Position numbers and translations under genes: made by a program
Origin: Ursus arctos
Taxonomy: Eukaryota; Chordata; Mammalia; Carnivora; Ursidae
Direction of reading: 5' to 3'
Assembly: GCF_023065955.2 (NCBI RefSeq)
Contig: NW_026622886.1
Location: 11,418,001-11,482,000, forward strand
Length of the DNA: 64,000 bases
The notes under the pieces: model-generated
Told to the model about the DNA's origin: nothing
What the model saw: the letters and a program-made list of their open reading frames with translations, nothing else
The model's database searches: none
Shown: positions 28,501-34,230 of the stretch, in pieces
How the letters are laid out: the number at the start of each line of letters is the position of its first letter
How positions within the stretch are numbered: the stretch's first letter is position 1

Positions 28501-29054
28501 GTTTGGAGTTGGTTTTGGTTTTTGACAGGGGTGGGATCTCGAACCCCCGGGGTGGGCAAGACTTCGGGAAGAGGCCCTGGCGGGTGGAAACGGTCTCTGT
28601 CTCGCCTACGTCCGCCCGCAGGGCTGGGGCGGGGGGGGTCTGGGACCGCCTGCCGGAGGGCCGGCCAGCCCCGCTTGGGGCCCGGTTCTGCCCCGCAGGC
28701 CCTGGGGAGACGGAGCTGCCACCCAGGACACTGCGGAACCCCGGCCGCCTGGCCAAGCAGCACTCCCCGCGGCCCGCCCGAAGAGGCAGTGACCCGGCGG
28801 TGACAGCTGTCAGGGCCTCGGCCGCCGCCTAGCCTCCCCTCCCCCTCCGCGGCTCCCACAGGCGGGGCCGTAGAGCCGCCGCCGCGCCTACCTGTGTTGT
28901 AGACGTGCAGCTCGTCCGCGATGCCCTCGTTGCCTCCTCCAAAGATGATCATCAGCTCCCGGATGGCCACGGCCCGGTGTCCGTGCCGGGCGCGGGGGAC
29001 CGGCCCCGTGAAGGAGGAAACCCGCCTCCAGTTGAGGAGGCTGGGAGCCGCCAT
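590..29054 (-). CDS. HCFC2: HCFC2 (host cell factor C2), 13 coding exons, 3' end cut by window
   Basis: Joining thirteen minus-strand exons gives 1878 nt, residues 1-626, with GT-AG introns and consistent phase throughout. The product starts [12 protein letters not shown]. Its Kelch repeats cover roughly residues 18-350 and show motifs such as [43 protein letters not shown] and [14 protein letters not shown] fibronectin-III stretch follows at about 357-405 ([14 protein letters not shown]...FHVKWDEV). Next comes a Ser/Thr/Asn-rich linker at about 411-590, and the beginning of the second FN3 region ([13 protein letters not shown]) ends the window. The human protein is about 792 residues, so roughly 165 C-terminal residues lie off the left edge. 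Known for the family: HCF-2 is a nuclear/cytoplasmic paralogue of HCF-1 without the proteolytic repeats. It joins chromatin co-regulator complexes, and mouse work links it to IRF1/IRF2-dependent Tlr3 transcription. The start is chosen by homology with HCF-1. Confidence 0.97.
728..2665. other. HCFC2 intron 12, mostly unique AT-rich DNA
   Basis: No exon or clear full repeat was seen. It holds a short CA-rich tract near 1961-1982 and a TA dinucleotide run at about 2462-2480. Confidence 0.6.
2666..2739 (-). CDS. HCFC2: HCFC2 coding exon 12 (74 nt)
   Basis: Encodes [20 protein letters not shown] plus AMPFS, residues 556-580. The acceptor is TTTTTAG|TGGATG and the donor is TTTTCT|GTAAGT. The length restores phase 0 for exon 13. 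Confidence 0.93.
3303..3506 (-). CDS. HCFC2: HCFC2 coding exon 11
   Basis: A 204-nt exon, residues 488-555: [20 protein letters not shown], then [20 protein letters not shown] and a Thr/Ser-rich end ([14 protein letters not shown]). It is the Ser/Thr-rich linker typical of HCFC2. The acceptor is ATTTTAG|GTCCTC and the donor is TCTGAAG|GTTTGA, a weaker donor than its neighbours. Confidence 0.95.
3507..4140. other. HCFC2 intron 10, part without assigned features
   Basis: AT-rich, then pyrimidine-rich sequence leading into the L2-like region. No gene signal was seen. Confidence 0.5.
4150..5310 (+). mobile_element. Decayed L2 LINE 3' region
   Basis: A pyrimidine-rich series matches the recognisable L2 order: a CTGGGAGTCATGGTCAACTC block, a segment resembling the L2 consensus tract for cloned-out lysine/glycine codons, then GTCACTCTTCCACTTTTGAA. 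It is diverged, with no open frame. Confidence 0.7.
5552..5762 (+). mobile_element. CAN-SINE
   Basis: The head GGGGCACCTGGGTGGCTCAG is followed by a C-run and CT-rich body, AATAAATAAATAAAATCTC, and a long A tail. It directly abuts an L1 3' end. Confidence 0.95.
5825..5955 (+). mobile_element. 5'-truncated L1 3' UTR end
   Basis: It carries the terminal carnivoran L1 block GGGCACATACTGCATGGAGC ... ATGAATCATGGAACACTACA ... TACTGTATGGTGACTAACAT and an AATAAAAT tail. The same block ends the L1 at 20.8-21.4 kb. Confidence 0.85.
6390..6500 (-). mobile_element. L2-like fragment
   Basis: A short block resembling reverse-complement L2 (AACCAGGCATGGATCCAGGT, then a CCCTGCCC segment), heavily diverged. 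Confidence 0.45.
6776..6953 (-). CDS. HCFC2: HCFC2 coding exon 10
   Basis: A 178-nt exon, residues 429-487: [20 protein letters not shown], then a Ser/Asn-rich linker ending VVDVLRKNE. Low-complexity polar linker, probably disordered. The acceptor is CTTATAG|ATCAGT and the donor is AATGAAG|GTATGA. Confidence 0.95.
6954..8212. other. HCFC2 intron 9, nothing assigned
   Basis: AT-rich intron sequence. Small open frames around 7237-7746 have no recognisable similarity and are taken as chance. Confidence 0.5.
8213..8346 (-). mobile_element. MER5-type hAT DNA transposon fragment
   Basis: It ends GGTTGAGAACCTCTG, the terminal inverted-repeat side of MER5 elements, after a diverged body with AAAGATTCTGCATCACTAAA. 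Confidence 0.6.
8431..8483 (-). CDS. HCFC2: HCFC2 coding exon 9 (53-nt small exon)
   Basis: Encodes [17 protein letters not shown] (with a split Gly at its start), residues 411-428. This is too short to stand out as an open frame. The acceptor is CCTGCAG|GAGTC and the donor is AACAGC|GTAAGT. Flanking phases (1 in, 0 out) join exons 8 and 10 exactly. It is linker sequence between the FN3 parts. Confidence 0.93.
9025..9192 (-). CDS. HCFC2: HCFC2 coding exon 8
   Basis: A 168-nt exon, residues 355-410: [20 protein letters not shown], then [20 protein letters not shown] and a Ser/Ala-rich end ([11 protein letters not shown]). It holds the first fibronectin-III-like segment after the propeller. 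The acceptor is TTTAG|AGAAACC and the donor is ATGCAAG|GTAACA. Confidence 0.96.
9993..10200 (+). mobile_element. hAT-like short DNA element (family not named)
   Basis: It begins GCGGTCAGCAAACTGGCTGG and contains AATAAAGTTTTATTGAAACA. It ends in a block like CTAGCCCTTTACAGAAAAAT. Copies of the same family lie at 22276-22703 and about 43745-43880. Confidence 0.65.
10266..11490. other. Probable old interspersed repeat, unassigned, with 30-nt A run
   Basis: A poly-A run near 10532-10562 splits this purine-rich region of HCFC2 intron 7. The block after it (AATTCTGAAGGGTAATGACT, GGGATCCAGGAAACGGGG) resembles old mammalian repeat consensus as I remember it. I cannot assign a family with confidence. 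Minus-strand open frames here are not conserved proteins I recognise. Confidence 0.4.
12300..13260 (+). mobile_element. L2 LINE 3' region
   Basis: The order of L2-like blocks is clear: AGTAAATGGAAATACCATCA, TCTTAACTGGTCTCCTGTGC, TTCCACACAACTGCACTGCC, AGGGCCCTTATACTTGCTGT, ending TCAATAAATATTTATTGAA. The reading frame is destroyed by stops. Confidence 0.8.
13314..13525 (+). mobile_element. CAN-SINE
   Basis: A diverged head (GGGGGTACCTACGTGGTTCA), CT repeats near 13441-13458, and tail AATAAATC. It is flanked by AAAAATCTTTTT copies at 13302-13313 and 13526-13537. Confidence 0.92.
13540..14060 (-). mobile_element. Old L1 3' UTR fragment, interrupted by a SINE
   Basis: On the plus strand it reads as reverse-complement L1 3' sequence (AGATTTACAGAAAAAATGCA, CAGAGTTCCCATATACTCT). 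It is split by the SINE at 13817-13983. Confidence 0.65.
13817..13983 (-). mobile_element. CAN-SINE
   Basis: Poly-T, then GATTTTATTCATTTATTTGA, a purine-rich body, and the complement of the head (GAGCTGCCCAGGTGCCCC). CTCACTT occurs on both sides. Confidence 0.92.
14323..14511 (-). CDS. HCFC2: HCFC2 coding exon 7
   Basis: A 189-nt exon, residues 292-354: [20 protein letters not shown], then [20 protein letters not shown] and [20 protein letters not shown]. This is the last Kelch repeat, closing the propeller. The acceptor is TTTTAG|ATACAGC and the donor is GATACTG|GTAGGT. Confidence 0.96.
14621..14727 (-). CDS. HCFC2: HCFC2 coding exon 6
   Basis: A 107-nt exon encoding [20 protein letters not shown], then [15 protein letters not shown], residues 256-291. 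This is the rest of Kelch repeat 5 with the FGGW motif. The acceptor is GTTCAG|GATGTAC and the donor is AATCTCG|GTGAGT. The intron before exon 7 is only 109 bp. Confidence 0.95.
14728..15500. other. HCFC2 intron 5, part without assigned features
   Basis: AT-rich unique-looking intron sequence; nothing recognised. Confidence 0.5.
15505..15755 (-). mobile_element. MIR SINE
   Basis: Reverse-complement MIR layout: ATGTACCAGGCACTGTTTGG, then an AATCCTCAAGACAACC block, then GTGAGGAAATTGAGGTACAA. Confidence 0.75.
16144..16228 (-). CDS. HCFC2: HCFC2 coding exon 5
   Basis: An 85-nt exon encoding [20 protein letters not shown] followed by TASVIGN, residues 228-255 with split codons at both ends. It is the start of Kelch repeat 5. 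The acceptor is TTCTAG|AAACTATG and the donor is AAATAA|GTATGG; lysine 256 is completed by the first G of exon 6. Confidence 0.95.
17033..17241 (-). CDS. HCFC2: HCFC2 coding exon 4
   Basis: Encodes residues 158-227 plus one base: [19 protein letters not shown], then [20 protein letters not shown] and [20 protein letters not shown]. This is Kelch repeat 4. The acceptor is ATCCTAG|ATACTTG and the donor is GACTTAG|GTAAGT. Intron 3 upstream of it is the largest in the window, about 8.6 kb. Confidence 0.97.
17390..17495 (-). mobile_element. L2 3'-end fragment
   Basis: It contains CATTCATTCAACATGTATTT and CTACTGTGTATCAGGTACTC, typical of the reverse complement of an L2 tail. Confidence 0.55.
17510..17998 (+). 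mobile_element. MaLR (MLT1-type) solitary LTR
   Basis: The 3' end is diagnostic: AACATAATAAATGGTTGTTA, TTTTGGAGGAGTTTATTACA, then TAGATAACCAGGACA. The upstream part is diverged LTR sequence with no coding content. It lies in HCFC2 intron 3, opposite to the gene. Confidence 0.75.
18317..18494 (+). mobile_element. CAN-SINE
   Basis: Head GGGGGCCCTGGGTGGCACAG, tail AATAAATAAATCTTA. The flanks AAAACTTCAAAGTTTA (18301-18316) and AAAACTTAAAAGTTTA (about 18497-18512) differ by one base. Confidence 0.95.
18649..18836 (-). mobile_element. CAN-SINE
   Basis: Starts with a T-rich/ATTTATTTATTTGACAGAGA end and closes with GAGCCACCCAGGTACCCC, the complement of the tRNA-like head. Confidence 0.94.
19623..19808 (+). 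mobile_element. CAN-SINE
   Basis: Head GGTGCCTGGTGGCTCAACTG, A-rich tail with a GAAAGAAAG variation. Perfect 12-bp target copies CCCTGAAACCAG at 19611-19622 and 19809-19820. Confidence 0.95.
20367..20560 (+). mobile_element. CAN-SINE
   Basis: Head GGGCGCCTGGGTGGGCTTGG, tail AATAAATAAATAAAAATC. Flanked by AGAAAATAAAA-like sequence on the left and AAGATAAAATAAAA on the right. Confidence 0.93.
20836..21432 (+). mobile_element. Younger L1 3' end (ORF2 C-terminus plus 3' UTR)
   Basis: A 5'-truncated L1. The frame at 20902-21171 retains the reverse-transcriptase protein's C-terminal end, with the hallmark [20 protein letters not shown] and [19 protein letters not shown] stretches, then stops. The 3' UTR has a purine-rich tract with a G run (about 21213-21220) and the terminal block TACTGTATGGTGACTAACGT plus an A tail. 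It lies in older L1 sequence. Too short to be mobile; not a host gene. Confidence 0.93.
22276..22703 (-). mobile_element. hAT-like short element split by a SINE
   Basis: The left part contains GAGTTGACAAACATTTTCTG and TTTTAGGCTATGGGAGCTCT. After the SINE it resumes with GAAAGCAGCCAGAGACAACA and TTCCAATAAAACTTTATTAA, ending near TTTGGCCCACAGAGTGTAG. It is the same family as 9993-10200 in the opposite orientation. Confidence 0.7.
22375..22557 (-). mobile_element. CAN-SINE inside the hAT-like element
   Basis: Ends with GAGCCACCCATGGGCCCC. The 17-bp target CTCAACTTTGCTCTTTT is found on both sides (22359 and 22557), proving the insertion is younger than the element it splits. Confidence 0.95.
23127..23318 (-). 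mobile_element. CAN-SINE
   Basis: T-rich start, GACAGCGAGAGAGGGAACAC body, end GAGCCACCCAGGCACCCC. Target copies TATGGTATATAATT (23113-23126) and TATGGTATACAATT (23319-23332). Confidence 0.95.
23438..23647 (-). mobile_element. CAN-SINE, first of a tandem pair
   Basis: Antisense SINE ending GAGCCACCCAGGTGCCCC. Flanked by TCATTGCCAGTTTTT (23423-23437) and TCATTACCAGTTTTT (23648-23662). Confidence 0.95.
23663..23849 (-). mobile_element. CAN-SINE, second of a tandem pair
   Basis: A different SINE subtype (body GAGAGAGCACAAGCAGGGGG) in the same orientation. Flanked by the same 15-mer target at 23648-23662 and 23850-23864. Confidence 0.95.
24102..24277 (+). mobile_element. CAN-SINE
   Basis: Head GGGGCGCCTGGGTTGCTCAG with CT-rich body and A tail; flanks share CAAAAAT. 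Confidence 0.92.
25041..25821. other. HCFC2 intron 3 left of exon 3
   Basis: AT-rich with an A run near 25326-25342. No further repeat family or exon recognised. Confidence 0.5.
25822..25982 (-). CDS. HCFC2: HCFC2 coding exon 3
   Basis: Encodes residues 105-157 plus two bases: [17 protein letters not shown], then [20 protein letters not shown] and [13 protein letters not shown]. This is Kelch repeat 3. The acceptor is TTATAG|GCAAGT and the donor is CCCAG|GTATGC. Length 161 nt keeps the phase with exon 4. Confidence 0.97.
26183..26321 (+). mobile_element. Short CAN-SINE, internally deleted
   Basis: Head GGGGCGCCTGGGTGGCTCAA; about 140 bp with part of the middle missing. Target copies CAGTTTAGTTTTCC (26168-26181) and CAGTCTAGTTTTCC (26322-26335). 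Confidence 0.94.
26829..27015 (+). mobile_element. MER5A-type hAT DNA element
   Basis: Contains GGTTTGCAAAGTATGGTCTG, a GAGGCCCCACACCAGATG block and ACTGATTCAGAAACTCTGGG, in MER5A order as I recall it. Which orientation is the reference one is uncertain. Confidence 0.75.
27281..27429 (-). CDS. HCFC2: HCFC2 coding exon 2
   Basis: Encodes residues 55-104 ([16 protein letters not shown]...[18 protein letters not shown]), Kelch repeat 2. The acceptor is CAACTAG|TTACAAAT and the donor is TTGCAA|GTAAGT. Codon 55 is split G|TT and so reads Val; from memory human HCFC2 and HCF-1 have Ala there (NTATNQWF). Confidence 0.97.
27730..27905 (-). mobile_element. MIR-like fragment
   Basis: Diverged reverse-complement MIR: AACCCTAATCTG context, then AAAACCCTATGTGGTGAGTA and TGGCAGAGCAAAATTCAAAC. 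Confidence 0.55.
28892..29054 (-). CDS. HCFC2: HCFC2 coding exon 1
   Basis: Encodes residues 1-54 plus the first base of codon 55. It includes the first Kelch blade strand ([19 protein letters not shown], then [19 protein letters not shown]). The donor is ACACAG|GTAGGC. The exon is embedded in the CpG island. The ATG lies inside AAGATGGCGGC on the minus strand, a YY1-type initiator context. The reading frame stays open upstream to another ATG at 29384, but conservation with HCF-1 begins near this ATG. Confidence 0.96.
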
Positions 29055-29057
29055 CTT
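29047..29057 (-). promoter_or_regulatory. YY1-type motif over the HCFC2 start codon
   Basis: The plus strand reads GCCGCCATCTT, so the coding strand is AAGATGGCGGC with the gene's own ATG inside. This is the classical YY1 core found just downstream of many housekeeping start sites. Confidence 0.75.
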
Positions 29058-29076
29058 CCCAACCCCCGCCCCTCTG

Positions 29077-29086
29077 CCCACAATGC
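29077..29086 (-). promoter_or_regulatory. Possible ZNF143/THAP11-type half site
   Basis: The minus strand reads GCATTGTGGG, matching one half of the long ZNF143/THAP11 motif as remembered. The ACTACAA half is absent, so this is weak. Confidence 0.35.
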
Positions 29087-29160
29087 ACCGCGCCCGCTCC
29101 GGCGCCGCCGCTCCCGGGGGAGGGTGGGGACCCGCCTCCAGCTGTGCGCTGGGGGTGGGG

Positions 29161-29170
29161 GTCACGTGAC
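29161..29170. promoter_or_regulatory. Perfect E-box palindrome GTCACGTGAC
   Basis: Ten-base palindrome about 107 bp upstream of the HCFC2 ATG. It fits the USF/TFE3/TFEB consensus (also the CLEAR element). Binding is inferred. Confidence 0.6.
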
Positions 29171-29410
29171 CGCGGGCGACCCGGGCGAGGCTGGAGGCCG
29201 GCGGAGAGCCGAGGGGTCCGGGCAAGGGAGCCCCGCCCTCACCCCCGGGCGTAATGTCCGGGCCTGGCACCCTGGGCAACGGGCCTTCGGGTGTAGGGAC
29301 AGTCCTACCAAGTCTCCCCTCCCCACCCAGGGCCCCCCGTTTGGTATTTGCGGGAGAAGGTACAGCGTTTTCCTTTACGGCCACTTTAATTGAGCATCTA
29401 GGATGTGCGG

Positions 29411-29420
29411 GCCAATCAGA
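29411..29420 (+). promoter_or_regulatory. CCAAT box (NF-Y type)
   Basis: GCCAATCAGA lies within the CpG island about 360 bp upstream of the HCFC2 ATG. It matches the NF-Y consensus; which direction it serves is unknown. Confidence 0.5.
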
Positions 29421-29844
29421 CCCTTTGAACAGTTACAGCGCAACGGGGAGAAAAGCTCGCGTAGAGGTTCGAAGCGGCGGGAGCGCGGGGCGGTGGGGGG
29501 GGGAGTCAGCCTCGGCGGGCGGGTGACGCGCGCGCCCACGGCGCCCCGGCGTCCAGGATGCCCGCGAATGCGGGAGGAGGGAGGCGCCTGCCGCGCGAGC
29601 GAGCGGCCGCGAGTGCGGCGCCCTGGCCGAACCTGAGGACGCCGGAGGGAAGGTCGGAGCTAAGCCTGCTCAGGCACATCAGGCACTTGAGGTTTTGTTG
29701 GGTGTCATGCCAAGAAGTTTAGCAACAGTTAGCCGCGAAAGGTTTTTTTGTTTCAGCAGGTGGGAAACTATCTGTAGGTTTCCGTTTTATTACTAGCTGA
29801 CATTTGAGGGTCTTTCATTGCCAAACGCTAATTGCCTTATGTGT

Positions 29845-30025
29845 ATTAACTCATGATTCTCCCAACAACCCAGTAAAGTGGGTACTGTTACCTCCCATTC
29901 GTGGATGTGGAAATGAGGCACAAAGAAGTAAAGTAATTCTCCCACGGACACAGCAGAAGCAGATTGGGTCCAGGATTCAAAGGCAGGGCTTCTGATTCCA
30001 TAGCCCCTTTCTCTAACAACTATAC
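29845..30025 (-). mobile_element. MIR SINE
   Basis: Reverse-complement MIR order: GTATTAACTCATGATTCTCC, AACAACCCAGTAAAGTGGGT, GGAAATGAGGCACAAAGAAG, GGGTCCAGGATTCAAAGGCA. Confidence 0.85.
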
Positions 30026-30720
30026 CGTAACTGCCTTTGCTCACGGTCATATGTAACCCTATTAAGGCTGAGCTGCCTTATTATCTGGTCCTATAAAGAA
30101 TCACACTCGAAGAGATATAATTTCAGAAGAAAAAAAAATTGAAAGCAGTTTAAATCCCTACCTCACACTCTCAAGAAGGTACCGAAGGGGGAATACACAC
30201 AACATACAGCAAATTTCCTAAAATTCCTTTTTCTTCATCTGTTTTCATTTGCAATTTCTCTCCTATGCCTGTATCATACCCTCTCCTCCAACTCCCTCAA
30301 TCCTGAGCCTGCCTCTCCACCTCCTCATCCATCTAAATTTTCCTTGGAGAAGGGATTCTCTACCTTTTTAAAAGGAATTCTCACTGTTCTTTCAGCTCCT
30401 GCTTCTCAAGTTTTTCCTCTCACAAATTACCCCAATTTTTCAATATGGTCAAAGAGAATTTGAGAAAGGAGGGGGAAGATGGCTGGAAACCAAGAAAGGA
30501 GTCTATGAATATTTATGTATTAATATTTTTCTTTGTCACGTACATAAATATTTCTGTTATAAACTATGTATCTAAAACAGTACTGGGAAAGTATTGGGAC
30601 AAAGCAATGAGCTTTTCATAGAACTTAAAATATTTAATTTGATAAGAACTGTACTTTCTTCTGAGAGTTTAGGGTTAAGATGTCCTAACTTTTATGAATG
30701 ATTCTGTAAATAGATGGTAG
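30026..30720. other. Intergenic, nothing assigned
   Basis: AT-rich and pyrimidine-rich unique-looking sequence; no gene signal. Confidence 0.5.

Positions 30721-30726
<6 letters not shown>

Positions 30727-30764
<38 letters not shown>
30727..30764. repeat. (GT)n microsatellite
   Basis: An uninterrupted GT dinucleotide run of about 19 units. Confidence 0.99.
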
Positions 30765-30766
<2 letters not shown>

Positions 30767-30979
30767 TTAATGCCCTTATAGCAAAAGACGAAGGGCAAAA
30801 CTGAAAGTTGTAAACCCAGTGTTAATACTCAAATTTAGAAAAAATCAGAACTGGTCTACAATATGTGAAGGGCTGAAAATCCCTGAACTGGAGGAAAGAT
30901 GAAGGCAAAACATTATGAGAAAGGTGATTACAAGTCATAACTGATTGCTTAGATAAGGAGGTGCAGGACAATGGAGGAA

Positions 30980-31420
30980 GTGTGTATTCATTTCCTAGAA
31001 CTGCTGAAACAAAATACCACAAACCGTGTGGCTTGAAACAACAGAAATTTGTTGTCTCACAGTTCTGGAAGCTAGAAACCCAAAATCAAAGTGTCAGCAA
31101 GGCCATGATCCCTCTGAAAACTGTCGGGGAGGATATTTCCCTGCCTCTTTCTGGCTCTCTAGTGGTAGCCACTGGTCCTAGGCATTCCTTGGCTTGTAGC
31201 TGCATCTCCAAACTCTGCCTCATCATCACATGATGTTGTCCCTGTGTATCTGTGTCTCTTCTCTGCTTATAAGTTCAGAGTTACATCCTAATGACCTCAT
31301 CTTAACTTGATTACACCTGCAAAGACCCTATGTTCAAATAAGGTCACATCCACATGTATTGGGCATTAGGATTTCAACATATCTTTTTGGGGAACACAAT
31401 TCAATCTGTGACAAAGTACT
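30980..31420 (-). mobile_element. MaLR (MLT1-type) LTR
   Basis: Reverse-complement MLT1 order: TTCATTTCCTAGAACTGCTG, CAGAAATTTGTTGTCTCACA, CCTAATGACCTCATCTTAAC and GGATTTCAACATATC. An old solitary LTR without coding sequence. Confidence 0.85.
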
Positions 31421-31539
31421 TAATCCAATGGAAATGATATTTTACCACAGCAGCTGTGGCTCAGCTCTGCTTAATGAGGAGTTTAGAATAGGTCCCTGAT
31501 TCTCAAGAAAGCTACCTTTAATCTTTGAAACTCTAGGAA

Positions 31540-32090
31540 GTTACCCCCTAGGAGGAAAGTGTAGAAAGGGAAGAGTGAGGCAGAAGAGCACCCCGAAGAA
31601 GCCAACATTTAAGAGGTAGAAACAGAAGGAGGCACTCATGAAGGAAACGGAGAATGAGCAGCCAGAGAGGTCGAAAGGGAACCGGCGAGGGTAAGAAGCC
31701 GCAGGTGAAGGGAGTTTCACAGAGGCGGAAGTGGTTATCAAAGCCAAAAGCCATAGAGAGGTCAGATAAGACAAAGACAAGTAAGTGTCTGTTGGATTTG
31801 CAAATTAGGAGGTTATTAGTGGCCTAGATTAAAATACTCGAGTGGGAGGAGGGAAGCCAGAGAAGATCAAAGAATGAATAACGAATAAAGAATGAAGTAA
31901 GGAAGTGCAGATAATGAGTATAGTCAGTCCACTTTTTACAGAGACTTGCCCATGCAAGGAAAGCAAACACAGTGGCAGGAGGGAGAAATGGATACAGGGC
32001 AAGGTACGTTATTTTGCATGGCCGAGATGGGCATAACTGCGGGCCCAGAATAAGGATGCAGTTGAAAAGGAGAGACTGAAGGAGCAATAG
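31540..32090 (-). mobile_element. Probable L2/CR1-type LINE fragment
   Basis: Purine-rich sequence with GCCATAGAGAGGTCAGATAA and TTAGGAGGTTATTAGTGGCC, resembling the reverse complement of an L2-type internal region. Family assignment is tentative. Confidence 0.5.
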
Positions 32091-32094
32091 AGAT

Positions 32095-32560
32095 GTCTTA
32101 GTCAGTTTGGGCTGCTGTTAAAATACTATGGACTGGGGCTGGCTCAGTTGGTAGAATATGTGACTCTTGGTCTCAGGGTTCAATCCCCATGTAAGGCATA
32201 GAGATTACTTAAAAAAAAATAAAATCTTTAAAAAAAATACTACAGACAGGGTGGCTTATAAATAACAGAAATTTATTTCTCACAGTTCTGAAGGCTGGAA
32301 GTCTAAGATCAGAGTGCAGCATGGTCAGGTTCTGGTGAAGGCCCTCTTGCTGGTTGCAGACTTCTGACTTCTCGCTGTATCCTTATATGGTGGAAGGGGT
32401 GACTCTCTGGAGTCTCTTTTATAAGAGCACTACTCCCATTCATGAGGGTGTCACTCTCATGACCTACACACCAAAATACCAAAGGCCCCACCTCCTAGTG
32501 TCATCACCTTGGAGGTGAGGGTTTCAACATGTGAATATGGGGAGGGGGCACAAGCATGCA
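32095..32560 (-). mobile_element. MaLR (MST/MLT1-type) LTR split by an old SINE
   Basis: Starts TCTTAGTCAGTTTGGGCTGC and continues after the SINE with GTGGCTTATAAATAACAGAA, GAAGGCTGGAAGTCTAAGAT and a CCAAAGGCCCCACCTCCTAG block. This is the inverse of the well-known MaLR LTR layout. Noncoding. Confidence 0.85.
32134..32228 (+). mobile_element. Old short tRNA-type SINE
   Basis: GGGGCTGGCTCAGTTGGTAG, then GGTTCAATCCCCATGTAAGG (box B-like) and an A tail. Flanks AAAATACTATGGACTGG and AAATACTACAGACAGG are the target copies. It is older and shorter than the other SINEs. Confidence 0.8.
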
Positions 32561-32574
32561 TAGCAAAAGAATAT

Positions 32575-33330
32575 GTCATTTGGAAATGCTTTCTGTTATA
32601 AGTGGCAGAATATCCAACACAGTGGCTAAATGATGAGGCTGTTCATTATCTTTCACAAGAAATCTGGGGTTAGTTCAGTGCTATCATGGTTCTGGTCAGT
32701 GGCTCTGAATTTCTCTTGGCCTTTCCTTTGTGAGCATAAGAAGGTTATTGCAGCTCTGGGCATTGTGTCCTCACATAACCACGGCAAAGAGAAAAAGCAG
32801 GAAGGCAGCCAGGATGGGAAGTAGAACCCTCCTTTTACAAGGAGAAAAAGCATCTTGCCTAGAAGTCATCCAGCACACTTGCCCTTGGGTTTCATTGGCC
32901 AGAACTAAGGCATTTGGTATATTAAAGTTATATTCACTATACTCACGGAAATACCAAAACAACAATGGCTTTAAAAGTTTCTATTTCTCCCATATGAATG
33001 AATTTTGGAGGTAGCAGTCCAAAGCCGGGAGGCATGGTAGCTGTGTTTCACCAAGTCCTTAGGAATTCGTAGGCTTTGTGGATTGGAATTCCTCCTTCCA
33101 GCTCATGGTCCAAGATGGCTGCTCCAGCTCTAGCTACTGCATCTACATTCCAGCCAACAGGAAAGAGTACGGGAAAGGAATGTTCCGTTCTCCAGAACAC
33201 ATTTCGGAATTATACACATTATTTCTGCTTACATCCCATTAGCCAATATTTAGTCACAAGGCCACAGTTAGTTGAAGAAAGTCTGGGACATGCAGTTTTC
33301 ATTTAGAATAGCCGTGTTCCCAGCTAATAT
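32575..33330. mobile_element. Old interspersed repeat, family not assigned
   Basis: Blocks TTTCATTGGCCAGAACTAAG and TGGTCCAAGATGGCTGCT recur in similar form at about 61430-61880. It looks like a fragmented ancient element; no protein coding. Confidence 0.5.
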
Positions 33331-33839
33331 TCAAGGTTCTGCTACAGAGAAAGAAGAAGAGAACAGACATTGGGGTTCATCTTGCAGAAGGGTGGCCACG
33401 TAAGCCTGGGAAAGACGTTGTTTTTGTTTGTCTGTTTTCAGCCTCAATAATGAGAAGCAGGCAAGGAAGAATAAAGTTGGAAATGAGAGTTGCTTGAGCT
33501 AACCAACCAGGCCACCTCAGGGAGAACTGGCACTCGAGGGAGCAAGATCCTGAAGGATCAAGAAAAGACGTGTTCAGAAGTACACGTGGATTTACAGTGC
33601 ACTAGGGGTGAATATATTATGTTTCTATATATAGCTTATCAATGACATAAATATTTCTAGTCTATGAGTGTATATAGAAAACAGAAAGCTCTGGTGGATG
33701 GTGCGGCTCTAGCCGTTCAAGGTTCCATTAGAGAAGGTAACTTCGTCTCTCGCTACTTTTTCCCCTTTGCTCCTGCTCGCCCATACCAAACACCCATCAT
33801 GTATTTGGACTTGCAACATAGCAAGAGGTAAGGTCATGG

Positions 33840-34003
33840 GATTTAGAATTCAGTAGGTGTAGCCATTTACTAGCTGTGTGGTCTTGGACAAATTATTTAT
33901 CCTCTTTGAGCCTCAGATTCTTTGTCTATAAGATGGGGATAATAATAGTGTCGATTTCTTAGATGTTGTTTTGAAAACCAAATGAGATAATATATGTAAA
34001 GTA
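33840..34003 (+). mobile_element. MIR SINE
   Basis: MIR core in order: CATTTACTAGCTGTGTGGTC, TTGGACAAATTATTTATCCT, AGATGGGGATAATAATAGTG. Confidence 0.9.
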
Positions 34004-34036
34004 CAGGCAGTCCTTGCTTTGCATGGTAGTGTAGTT

Positions 34037-34230
34037 TTTTTTTTTTAAGATTTATTTATTTATTTGAGAGGGGTGGGAAGGGGCAGAGGGAGAGAACCTT
34101 CAAGCAGACTCCTCCTTTGAGTTTGGAGCTTGGAGCCTGATATGGGGCTTGATCCCATGACCCATGAGATCAGGACCTGAACCAAAACCAAGAGTCAGAC
34201 ACCCAACTGACTGAGCCACCCAGGCGCCCC
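34037..34230 (-). mobile_element. CAN-SINE in Tigger
   Basis: Ends GAGCCACCCAGGCGCCCC; target copies GTAGTGTAGTT (34026-34036) and GTAATGTAGTT (34232-34242). Confidence 0.94.

Larger units (their letters stand above)
28420..29680. promoter_or_regulatory. HCFC2: CpG island / HCFC2 promoter region
   Basis: A sharp G+C- and CpG-rich block in an otherwise AT-rich region, spanning HCFC2 exon 1, part of intron 1 and the upstream promoter. It lacks SINEs and LINEs. Many open frames on both strands here are a consequence of high GC and few stops. Exact transcription start sites cannot be read from sequence; a TATA box was not seen. Confidence 0.9.

Noticed and set aside
28164..29636. Many long open frames on both strands in the CpG island (up to 406 codons)
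   Set aside because: Stop codons are rare in GC-rich DNA. The minus frame merely reads through HCFC2 exon 1 into its intron and promoter; the others are shadows.
31024..31233. Protein-like open frame at 30961-31233
   Set aside because: It lies in a MaLR LTR, which is noncoding.
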